Source: Aliikangiella marina
GTDB lineage: Bacteria; Pseudomonadota; Gammaproteobacteria; Enterobacterales; Kangiellaceae
Direction of reading: 5' to 3'
NCBI RefSeq assembly: GCF_007004765.1
Contig: NZ_VIKR01000002.1
Span: 1,116,001 to 1,180,000 of the forward strand
Length of the DNA stretch: 64,000 nucleotides
The stretch's first letter is position 1. Every line of letters begins with the position of its first letter. The notes below the pieces were generated by a model. It was not told where the DNA came from, ran no database searches, and worked only from the letters and a program-made list of their open reading frames with translations. Both the position numbers and the translations under genes were made by a program. Below are positions 8,991 to 16,488 of the stretch, one piece after another.

Positions 8991-9065
8991 ATGACTAAAA
9001 ATGCATACTGCCTAATGTCTTATCACTATTGTGAATTCTACTTAAGCGAGTGGTTCGACGAATAG
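8991..9065 (+). CDS. 24-codon leader peptide ORF upstream of the TonB receptor
   Basis: ATG at 8991 follows the strong ribosome-binding site GAGGAGA (8977-8983 region) at good spacing, and the frame stays open for 24 codons to TAG at 9063-9065. The peptide starts MTKNAYCLMSYHYC and ends EFYLSEWFDE. It is rich in Tyr (four), Cys (two) and aromatic residues, and has no signal peptide. The stop codon is followed directly by the left arm of a structure that can mask the ribosome-binding site of the receptor gene. This is what is expected of a regulatory leader rather than a stable protein. Its coding nature is inferred from the ribosome-binding site and position only. Confidence 0.6.
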   Translation: MTKNAYCLMSYHYCEFYLSEWFDE

Positions 9066-9153
9066 CCTCGCCTTCCTAGTTAGCTTCGAAACGACTTTCG
9101 AGGTTTTCCTTAAAAATTAAAAACTAACGATTAAAATCCGCTTTCTAGGAAGG
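9066..9153 (+). promoter_or_regulatory. Candidate translational attenuator masking the receptor's ribosome-binding site
   Basis: CCTTCCTAG at 9071-9079 is perfectly complementary to CTAGGAAGG at 9145-9153, and the latter contains the receptor's Shine-Dalgarno sequence. A competing helix pairs CCTCG (9066-9070) with CGAGG (9099-9103), and a small hairpin, CGAAA-CGAC-TTTCG, lies between. A ribosome stopped at the leader's TAG (9063) would cover the left arm and so could free the Shine-Dalgarno. The base pairing is seen; the regulatory role is inferred. Confidence 0.55.
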
Positions 9154-9160
9154 TTTTGTT

Positions 9161-11914
9161 ATGCGTAATCAATTATTTAAGTATTCACTGACGGCGTTCG
9201 CGTGCGCTCAAATTTTTAACTCTGCCATCGTACTGGGCCAAGAAGATAATTCAGGAGAACAATCGGCTTCTGAAAAGAAAGTTGTTATTACTGGTTCAAG
9301 AATCAAGCAAGTTGATACCGAGGGCGTTTCTCCGGTAAAAACCATCGGCCAAGACGATATCCAAGAGTCTTCCGCCAATAATTTATCTGACCTGCTTAAA
9401 GAGTTATCGATCACTCATGGTGGTGAAGGATCTTTCTCGACTCACGCAAGTGGAGCACTGCAGGCTGATGCGCCGGTTGGAGCAGCTGCTGTTTCATTAC
9501 GAGGGTTGGGCGCCTCTTCGACTTTAGTATTGATAAATGGTCGCCGCGTGGCTGGTAGTTCATTTGCTTTTCAGTCACAAAATTTTATTGATATTAATTC
9601 TATTCCACTTGCTGCGGTAGAACGTGTTGAAATTTTACCCTCAGGGGCTTCTGCCATTTATGGTGCGGACGCGGTAGCAGGTGTGGTTAACTTGATTTTA
9701 AAAGACAGTGCCGTTGACAATGAACTACGAATTTCTTATGGAAATTCAGAAGCAAAAAGTGATGATACGGTTAAGAATTTGAGTTTAGTTTGGGGAATGT
9801 CGACTGATTCAACTGATATTAATATGTTTGTCGATTATTACGATGTTAATAGTTTGTATGATCGAGATAGGGACTTAACCGCCAATAGTTTTGACCCTTC
9901 ACAACAGGGGATCTGGCCAAGTTTTAATGGACAGTTTTTTGATGATATCGATTATGTAGAAGCAACTTGTCCTGACAGCTTAAGGTTTGATGACCGTGCG
10001 GGTTTTCCTATCAGTTCATTTGGGGAATACTGTCAATACAATCAAAATGCTTTTTTACCCACCTATCCTGCGCTGGAATCTGCCGCGGCCGGTTTCTTCT
10101 CGACGACCAATATAAATCCAAATTTAAGGTGGTTTAATGAAGTTTATTTTACGACTACGGAAAGCAGTGCTAATTCAACCGGGGCACCATTTAGTAACGT
10201 AGAAGTCCCCTTTGATCATCCTAATATGCCGACAGAACTAGCGACAAGGTTTAACGACCTCTGGAGTGATTTAGGTGTGCCTCCTGAGGATTTCTTATTA
10301 ATGTGGGGAAGGTTTGCTAATCCTCGAACTTTGCAAGTGACGAATGAAAACTTTCGTATTGTTACCGGTTTGGAAGGAAACTGGGAAAATTGGGATTGGA
10401 ACAGTTCATTGAATTACTCACAAAACAAAGCCGAACAGCGGGGCATAGCAGGCATTGTCAATGTCGAAAAATTTGAATCAGCACTTTATGGTGAATTGTG
10501 TGCAGATGGGAGTATTGGTTGTACACCGGGTGTGGATGGCCTCTACTTCAATCCGTTCAATGGCGGCTTAGATAATGATCAAGAAATCTTCGATTTGATC
10601 GAAGAAAATGTTCCGCGAAATGGTGAATCAAAGCTATTGGTGGTTGATTTTAATATTACCGGTGATTTGGCAGAACTTGAGAACGGTTCGTTATCAGCTG
10701 CGTTTGGCGCTGAATTTCGAAATGAAGAGGTTATCGACTCGCCTTCTCCATTAGCGACCGCCGATCCTGTAAGCGGAGAAGTGCCTGTATATGGCTTCGG
10801 TTCGACTGGCGCTCGTGCGGAACGAGATGTTTTTGCTGTCTATTCAGAGTTTTTAATTCCATTAGCCGAAAACTTTGAGCTTCAGCTAGCGGGTCGTTAC
10901 GATGACTATAGTGATTTTGGCGGTGATTTTAATCCCAAAGTCGGTTTCTTGTATCGAGCGACCGATGACTTCTTGATAAGAGGTTCATGGAATACTTCTT
11001 TCAGAGCGCCGTCACTTGCGCAAGTTGGCGCGGACACAACTTTGAGTTCTGGTGCACTTGAATGTGGTCCTGAGTTTTTAAATAACTTTTGTGGTGGATT
11101 TGGTGGGACTGATGGGTATTTATCAGAGATTTATGGTAATCCAGACTTGCAGGCCGAAGAGTCGGAGGCATTTGACATTGGCGTAGCAATTAACTTTTCA
11201 CAAGATGCTTATATGACACTCGATTATTGGGCATTTGAACATGACAATATTGTTGGTATTGATAATGAAGAGTTATTCAGAGCGGCGTTAAGAGGCGATG
11301 TTGCTGTTGTCGCTGAGGGTGATTTGGCGGTTGGAGAAATTGGCATAGAAACTCGCAACGGTGCAATTGGTGACCCGATTGAAGAAATTCATCTTCAATT
11401 AGAAAACCTTGGTATTCAAGAAACGTCTGGTATCGACTTTACCTATACGCAACATTGGAATGCCAATGAAAGTCGTTGGTCTTTGCTACTAGATGGTACC
11501 TACTTGCTCGACTATGACCGACAACGTTCTAAGCAAGCTGAAGTTGAACCACTTGAAGGAACGTTTCGTTATCCAGAGCTTATCTTGAGAGCAAAACTTC
11601 GCTGGCGAAATGATGATTGGTCAACAAGTCTTACAGGTTACTACGTTTCGAGTTACGACGATGATTTAGAGAAGTACACGGATGATGAATTATCGGCATT
11701 TGGCATATCAAGAAACCGCAAAATACCTGCTTGGCTCGAGTGGAGATTATCAGTCGGTTACGAGATTAATCAAGACGCTCACTTGCGGCTAAGCATTGAT
11801 AATTTGCTCGATGAAGATGCACCGCTTGCCTATGGTACTAGTGCCAACGTCGATCATTTTAATCACGATACCATGGGCCGATTTTTTCGTTTAACTTATA
11901 CTCAAAACTTTTAG
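9161..11914 (+). CDS. TonB-dependent outer-membrane receptor
   Basis: A 917-residue receptor with a signal peptide (about 1-26). The plug domain begins VVITGSRIKQ (TonB-box region before it) and includes NLSDLLKELS, SLRGLGASSTLVLINGRR and LPSGASAIYGADAVAGVVNL. The beta-barrel ends in the terminal aromatic residue expected for Bam-dependent insertion (FFRLTYTQNF). Length and motifs are typical of the family. Neighbouring genes for an isoaspartyl dipeptidase and a cyanophycinase suggest that the substrate is cyanophycin fragments or beta-linked Asp-Arg peptides; this is inferred from context. A leader ORF and masking structure precede it, and an intrinsic terminator follows immediately. Confidence 0.93.
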   Translation: MRNQLFKYSLTAFACAQIFNSAIVLGQEDNSGEQSASEKKVVITGSRIKQVDTEGVSPVKTIGQDDIQESSANNLSDLLKELSITHGGEGSFSTHASGALQADAPVGAAAVSLRGLGASSTLVLINGRRVAGSSFAFQSQNFIDINSIPLAAVERVEILPSGASAIYGADAVAGVVNLILKDSAVDNELRISYGNSEAKSDDTVKNLSLVWGMSTDSTDINMFVDYYDVNSLYDRDRDLTANSFDPSQQGIWPSFNGQFFDDIDYVEATCPDSLRFDDRAGFPISSFGEYCQYNQNAFLPTYPALESAAAGFFSTTNINPNLRWFNEVYFTTTESSANSTGAPFSNVEVPFDHPNMPTELATRFNDLWSDLGVPPEDFLLMWGRFANPRTLQVTNENFRIVTGLEGNWENWDWNSSLNYSQNKAEQRGIAGIVNVEKFESALYGELCADGSIGCTPGVDGLYFNPFNGGLDNDQEIFDLIEENVPRNGESKLLVVDFNITGDLAELENGSLSAAFGAEFRNEEVIDSPSPLATADPVSGEVPVYGFGSTGARAERDVFAVYSEFLIPLAENFELQLAGRYDDYSDFGGDFNPKVGFLYRATDDFLIRGSWNTSFRAPSLAQVGADTTLSSGALECGPEFLNNFCGGFGGTDGYLSEIYGNPDLQAEESEAFDIGVAINFSQDAYMTLDYWAFEHDNIVGIDNEELFRAALRGDVAVVAEGDLAVGEIGIETRNGAIGDPIEEIHLQLENLGIQETSGIDFTYTQHWNANESRWSLLLDGTYLLDYDRQRSKQAEVEPLEGTFRYPELILRAKLRWRNDDWSTSLTGYYVSSYDDDLEKYTDDELSAFGISRNRKIPAWLEWRLSVGYEINQDAHLRLSIDNLLDEDAPLAYGTSANVDHFNHDTMGRFFRLTYTQNF

Positions 11915-11921
11915 CTCCCAT

Positions 11922-11944
11922 AGGGCCGAAAGGCCCTCTTTTTT
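11922..11944 (+). terminator. Intrinsic terminator after the TonB receptor
   Basis: A perfect 6-bp GC-rich stem AGGGCC/GGCCCT with a GAAA tetraloop, followed by CTTTTTT. It lies 7 bp after the receptor stop codon, so the transporter and enzymes downstream need their own promoter or read-through. Confidence 0.9.
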
Positions 11945-11985
11945 ACCAAAATCGACTAGTTATTAGATAGGCTATATTTTTGGCG

Positions 11986-11991
11986 TATACT
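11986..11991 (+). promoter_or_regulatory. Candidate -10 element of the transporter-dipeptidase-cyanophycinase operon
   Basis: TATACT (five of six matches to TATAAT) lies 38 bp before the chosen ATG at 12029. No good -35 is visible 16-18 bp upstream, so it would be a weak or activated promoter. Its place favours the ATG at 12029 over the TTG at 11993 as the transporter start. Confidence 0.4.
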
Positions 11992-12028
11992 GTTGAGTAG
12001 TCAAAATTTAATAGCAAAGAATTTCAAA

Positions 12029-13510
12029 ATGATTAAATTTTCACAGATTAAAGTCCCTGATACGCTTGTTATTATATTAGTGCTCATGTCAGTTGCCTGG
12101 ATGGTAACGGGAGTAGTTCCCGTCGGGAGCTTTGAGACTAAGTCAGTGACATACGAATTTAATGATAAGTCAATTACTAAACAAGTGCTTGATGCGGAGT
12201 CCTTTCGCTATCGAGTTGACGAAAGTGGTAACAGCGAAACAAACATGTCCACGCTTTTTAGCGGCGAAGCTAATAGTGGCTTTCTAAACGCTGTCTTCGA
12301 TGGCATTACCCGAGGTGATCGAAATGGTGGTGCTGTCGGAATTATTGCGTTTTTATTGATTATTGGCGGCGCCTTTGGAGTGATCATGGCACCGACTAGT
12401 ATTCATAAATCAATGTTAAGACTGTTAGTTTTAACCAAGGGACATGATCTTCTCACTATTCCTATTTTATGCTTAGTTTTTTCTTTAGGCGGGGCTGTTT
12501 TTGGTATGGGCGAAGAAGCGATTGCGTTTGCAATGTTACTCACGCCAATAATGATCGCACAGGGATACAATGCCATTATCGCGGTCCTTTGTACTTACGT
12601 TGCGACTCAAATAGGTTTCGCGACTTCGTGGATGAATCCTTTTAATGTTGCCGTCGCTCAGGGACTGGCTGAAGTCCCAATGCTATCAGGAGCAGGTTTC
12701 AGGTTTATCATGTGGCTGACTTTTACCGTTGCCTTAATGATATTTGCGACAGCCTACGCGAAAAGTATCAAGTCGACCTCTCTCAACGAGAAAAACCAAC
12801 AATTACAGTACGAGAAAATAAAGCTCGAATCACAAATGAGTCTTGGTGACCGTTTAATCTTAATAAACTTATTTGCTGGCATTGCTTGGGTGATCTGGGG
12901 CGTTTCTATGCGAGGATATTATATTGCAGAAATCGCTTCTCAGTTTTTTACTATCGGTCTGACTTCTGCTTTGATTACCTTAATTTTTAAGCTCGATAAT
13001 TTGAGTGTTGATAATCTCGCCGCTGCCTTTAAGAAAGGTGCAGCCGATTTGGTGCCGGTCGTTTTGATCGTTGGTTTTGCCCAAGGAATACTGATCATTT
13101 TAGGGGGAGCGGATCCTAAGCAAGCATCGGCCCTAAATACGATTCTTTACAGCACGGCTCAAGCAATTGATGGTTTACCTGAAATGCTTTCAGCTTTTTG
13201 CATGTTAGGTTTTCAAGCGGTATTTAACTTTTTTGTTACCAGTGGTTCTGGGCAAGCAGCACTAACGATGCCACTACTTGCGCCAATCGCTGACTTGGTC
13301 GATGTGACTCGGCAAACAGCAGTGCTAACTTTTCAGCTCGGCGATGGGTTAACCAATATTATCGTACCGACCTCTGCACCTTTAATGGGAAGTTTAGGCG
13401 TCGCGGGTATCAATTGGAATGATTGGGCTGGATTCATCTGGAAGTTCTTGCTATTTAATTTATTTTTAGCTTTCGCGTTTGTTGCGATGGCTGTTGTTAT
13501 TGGATTTTGA
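12029..13510 (+). CDS. YfcC-family transporter (basic amino acid / dipeptide carrier)
   Basis: About 493 residues with some 12 hydrophobic segments. Family blocks include GGAVGIIAFLLIIGGAFGVI, VFSLGGAVFGMGEEAIAFAMLL and GDGLTNIIVPTSAPLMG, typical of the YfcC/DcuC-like ion transporter group annotated as putative basic amino acid antiporters. The start at ATG 12029 is preferred over the in-frame TTG at 11993, which lies about 2 bp after a -10-like TATACT. Two bases separate its stop from the dipeptidase start, and the dipeptidase overlaps the cyanophycinase, so the three genes form a coupled operon. In this setting it is likely to import beta-Asp-Arg or exchange arginine (inferred). Confidence 0.83.
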   Translation: MIKFSQIKVPDTLVIILVLMSVAWMVTGVVPVGSFETKSVTYEFNDKSITKQVLDAESFRYRVDESGNSETNMSTLFSGEANSGFLNAVFDGITRGDRNGGAVGIIAFLLIIGGAFGVIMAPTSIHKSMLRLLVLTKGHDLLTIPILCLVFSLGGAVFGMGEEAIAFAMLLTPIMIAQGYNAIIAVLCTYVATQIGFATSWMNPFNVAVAQGLAEVPMLSGAGFRFIMWLTFTVALMIFATAYAKSIKSTSLNEKNQQLQYEKIKLESQMSLGDRLILINLFAGIAWVIWGVSMRGYYIAEIASQFFTIGLTSALITLIFKLDNLSVDNLAAAFKKGAADLVPVVLIVGFAQGILIILGGADPKQASALNTILYSTAQAIDGLPEMLSAFCMLGFQAVFNFFVTSGSGQAALTMPLLAPIADLVDVTRQTAVLTFQLGDGLTNIIVPTSAPLMGSLGVAGINWNDWAGFIWKFLLFNLFLAFAFVAMAVVIGF

Positions 13511-13511
13511 C

Positions 13512-14681
13512 ATGTTAACACTAATCAAAAATGCAGAGGTAGTTGCGCCCGTCAAGCTTGGGAAACAAGATGTTTTAATCTGCGGGGAAAAAATTCTTGC
13601 GATTGAAAGTTTAATTGAAATTAATTCACCGTATGTAGCGCTTGTTGATGCTAGTGACAAAATCATGGTGCCAGGGTTTGTTGATTCTTTGGTTCATATA
13701 ACCGGTGGTGGTGGCGAAGGTGGCTTTACAACAAGAACACCCGAAGTCAATTTAACCGACTTAACAACTGCGGGTATTACTACGCTAGTGGCGGCGTTAG
13801 GGACCGATTCAATTAGTCGCAGTCTAAATGAGCTGTTGGTGAAAGCGAAGGAACTCAATGCTTATGGGTTGAGTTGTTATATTTATAGCGGTTCTTATCA
13901 TTTACCCTTGAAAACGATAACTGGCGATTTGCAAAGTGATATTGTTTTGATCGATGAGTGTATTGGCGTTGGTGAGGTGGCGATTGCCGATCACCGTGGT
14001 TCTCAGCCCCATTTTAGGGAGCTCGCTCGGATTGCTTCAGATGCCAGAGTAGGCGGAATGCTTAGCGGTAAAAGTGGTATTGTGAGTATTCATATGGGAC
14101 CGGGAAACAGTATGTTTAGCCTAATTGATGAGGTCGTTGAGAAGACGGATATTCCCATCAGTCAATTTTACCCAACACATATCAATCGAAATAAAGTCTT
14201 ATTTAACGCTGGCATCGATTTTACTAAGCGTGGCGGGTACATCGATTTAACAACAAGTAGTAATTCGATGGCGTTCGAGCTAGGTGAAATCAAATGCAGC
14301 AAGGGCCTCAAAGAATTCTTGGATAGTGGTGGCGATATACAGCAGATTACCTTTAGCTCAGATGGTCATGCTAGTCTTCCTGAGTTTGATGAAGCTGGTA
14401 ATCTAATCTCTTTGGAAGTTGGTAATGAAGGCTCACTTTTTAGAGAAGTAAGAGACTGTGTTTTACATGAATCTATCCCGCTAGAGGTTGCTATTCAGGC
14501 AATCACATCGACTCCTGCAGATGTATTAAAGCTCAAAAACAAGGGACGTTTGCAAGCAAATAATGATGCTGATTTAGTTCTGCTTGAGAAACAGTCACTT
14601 CACATAGAGTCAGTGATGAGTAAAGGCCAGTGGCTGGTGCGAAATCAGACGCCACTAATCAAAGGAACTTTTGAGTCATGA
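13512..14681 (+). CDS. iadA: Isoaspartyl dipeptidase (IadA-like) with altered metal site
   Basis: With the ATG at 13512 the protein is 390 residues, the same length as E. coli IadA; the longer frame from 13479 would overlap the transporter. No signal peptide is present, so it is cytosolic. Shared blocks are GGGGEGGFTTRTPEV, ALGTDSISR, SGSYHLP, ADHRG, PTHINRN and SSDG, and the C-terminus ends IKGTFES. IadA cleaves beta-aspartyl dipeptides, including beta-Asp-Arg released by cyanophycinase. Metal ligands His62, His194, His223 and Asp284 are kept. The first His of the HxH motif is Leu60, and the carboxylated Lys162 of E. coli aligns with Glu155. That pattern resembles one-metal amidohydrolases such as E. 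coli NagA. Activity is therefore likely but should not be taken for granted. Confidence 0.88.
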   Translation: MLTLIKNAEVVAPVKLGKQDVLICGEKILAIESLIEINSPYVALVDASDKIMVPGFVDSLVHITGGGGEGGFTTRTPEVNLTDLTTAGITTLVAALGTDSISRSLNELLVKAKELNAYGLSCYIYSGSYHLPLKTITGDLQSDIVLIDECIGVGEVAIADHRGSQPHFRELARIASDARVGGMLSGKSGIVSIHMGPGNSMFSLIDEVVEKTDIPISQFYPTHINRNKVLFNAGIDFTKRGGYIDLTTSSNSMAFELGEIKCSKGLKEFLDSGGDIQQITFSSDGHASLPEFDEAGNLISLEVGNEGSLFREVRDCVLHESIPLEVAIQAITSTPADVLKLKNKGRLQANNDADLVLLEKQSLHIESVMSKGQWLVRNQTPLIKGTFES

Positions 14682-16384
14682 GGGTTAAAATCTACAATCT
14701 ATTTATCATAAGTGTATTTATGCTTTTAGGGCCAGCCATACAAGCGACAGAGAAAAAAATGTTGCTAGTCGGTGGAGGTTTAAAAATATGTTCTAGCTAC
14801 TCTCCGAGAAATTGTACCGAATCAGTCAAATTTGACGACACTGCTTATAAGTCGAGTTATTTCTCAGTAAATTCCGATAAGCAAGTAATTATTGCTCAGG
14901 ATGCTTTTAACCTATTTTCTGATAAAAACAAGCTTACTCGTGTCGTCGAACTGTTAGCTAAGTATCAATTACGTTTTGATACGGCGCCTGTCACTCGACG
15001 AGAACTTTTAAAACGACTGGATAATATTAAACTTACCAGTAATCAAATGATGGGGCGTAAGCTCTTAGATGATCTAGACTCGAGACAATGGAATTTTCTT
15101 ATTCATTATTTACAAGTTCCAGTTGTCGATCGCAAAGGAGAAGCGTTAACTGAATATGTCGATTTTGAAAATAGCCACCCAGATTCACAGCGCATTATTA
15201 ATCAGTTTATTTCGATGGTGTCATCGATTAGTGGTGATAACCGGCCGACTGTACTATTTAGCACTGCGTCAGCGAATGATGTTTTTGATGCGGCAAGTTT
15301 TTATCTGCAACTGTTCCGCCATTTTGAAGTTGACGCTGTTTGGTTACCATTAGAAGCAAGCCTTAACCGGGTGATGAATGATCCAAACAAAGAGTGCACC
15401 GATCTAGCGAGAGTAAGAGGGGAGTATTATAGTGTTTTTAACCGTGACAAGGTATACCCACAGTTAGCTCGCTATCAGCAAAGTTTTTGTGAGAATCCTC
15501 ATTATTTTACGACTTTGATTGGACAAGCAAGCGGGATTTTCTTCAATGGTGGTGATCAGTTTTTGGCCCTTTCTTCGTTAGCTGATACGGAGGGCGGAGA
15601 GAAAGCTTTTTCACCTTTTTATCGACAAATGAAAACAAAGTTTGATCGTGGGCAGCTTGTTGTCGCAGGCACCAGCGCGGGCACAGCTGTTCAAAGCGGA
15701 GGATTGTTTGCTGATCGCTTACTACCAATGATTACTAACGGTGAAAGTATCGCGGGCTTTTTTGATGGTGCCTATGCAACAAATTTTCCTCCGTCCGATC
15801 AGTGTGAATTACAAAATAGCTGTGGCGAGGCCATTGGTGCGGATAGTTTGACCTACTTTGGTTCTGGTGGGTTGGAACTGCTACCAATTGGCATTTTAGA
15901 TACCCATTTTTCCGAACGAAATCGAGCGTTTCGATTAATTCGCTTGCTCAATACGACTAAAGTTTCTCATGGAATTGGTATCGACGAAAACACTGGACTG
16001 GTCGTCAAGCAGAAAAACGGCAAGTTAAGTTATGAAACGATAGGTCAAAATGGCGTTTGGTTTTTTCAATTGACCGATGAATCGAATGCTACGATTGTCG
16101 CCAATCGTGTAAATGCTGCGAGTTATTTAAATGACGAGAATAATATAAATGGTTTGAAAGTTAAAATGAGCGCTAAATATGACTCGCGGAAAAAGTCTGC
16201 GATTGCAAGTCGTTTGGGAACCGATCAATTAGCTAAAGTAATAACTAAAGCAATTAACGAGAAGTCGAAGCAAGCTTCAGGCATTCTTATACATCAACAA
16301 AAAACTGCTTCGTATATTGTCAGTATCAAAGACAGTAGCAGCCACTCACTGGAGTTACAACTCAATCTTCAATCGCGCTGGTAA
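14678..16384 (+). CDS. Exported cyanophycinase-like S51 peptidase
   Basis: A 568-residue protein overlapping the dipeptidase stop by four bases (ATGA). Residues 1-23 are a signal peptide ending AIQA. The S51 core shows LLVGGG near the start, GIFFNGGDQ (about 285-294), the nucleophile elbow AGTSAGT with Ser333, and LDTHFSERNRAFRL with His410. The GGDQ, GTSAG and D-x-HF-x-x-R-x-R series is characteristic of cyanophycinases. They release beta-Asp-Arg from cyanophycin. The protein is longer than cyanobacterial CphB (about 270), with an inserted N-terminal region and a C-terminal domain after about 440, as in extracellular CphE-type enzymes. Export implies digestion outside the cytoplasm. Confidence 0.85.
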   Translation: MRVKIYNLFIISVFMLLGPAIQATEKKMLLVGGGLKICSSYSPRNCTESVKFDDTAYKSSYFSVNSDKQVIIAQDAFNLFSDKNKLTRVVELLAKYQLRFDTAPVTRRELLKRLDNIKLTSNQMMGRKLLDDLDSRQWNFLIHYLQVPVVDRKGEALTEYVDFENSHPDSQRIINQFISMVSSISGDNRPTVLFSTASANDVFDAASFYLQLFRHFEVDAVWLPLEASLNRVMNDPNKECTDLARVRGEYYSVFNRDKVYPQLARYQQSFCENPHYFTTLIGQASGIFFNGGDQFLALSSLADTEGGEKAFSPFYRQMKTKFDRGQLVVAGTSAGTAVQSGGLFADRLLPMITNGESIAGFFDGAYATNFPPSDQCELQNSCGEAIGADSLTYFGSGGLELLPIGILDTHFSERNRAFRLIRLLNTTKVSHGIGIDENTGLVVKQKNGKLSYETIGQNGVWFFQLTDESNATIVANRVNAASYLNDENNINGLKVKMSAKYDSRKKSAIASRLGTDQLAKVITKAINEKSKQASGILIHQQKTASYIVSIKDSSSHSLELQLNLQSRW

Positions 16385-16409
16385 CAGCAATTATTGTCTC
16401 AACTGTGCT

Positions 16410-16441
16410 ATCGCTGGTTGATATTTTGGTCAATCAGCGAT
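16410..16441 (+). terminator. Hairpin after cyanophycinase gene, probable terminator
   Basis: ATCGCTGGTTGA pairs with TCAATCAGCGAT (one G-T pair) around an 8-nt loop, 25 bp after the stop codon. The downstream tract is only moderately T-rich (TTTAATAAG...ATTTTT), so efficiency is uncertain. Confidence 0.5.
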
Positions 16442-16488
16442 TTAATAAGCAGTAATTTTTCCCTGTAATAGTAGGTTGCAAGGCTAGG

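Noticed and set aside
11993-12028. TTG start of the transporter 12 codons upstream
   Set aside because: It lies next to a -10-like TATACT, so the transcript would begin after it; ATG 12029 starts the conserved part.
13479-13511. N-terminal extension of the isoaspartyl dipeptidase
   Set aside because: It overlaps the transporter's C-terminus; the ATG at 13512 gives exactly the length of E. coli IadA.
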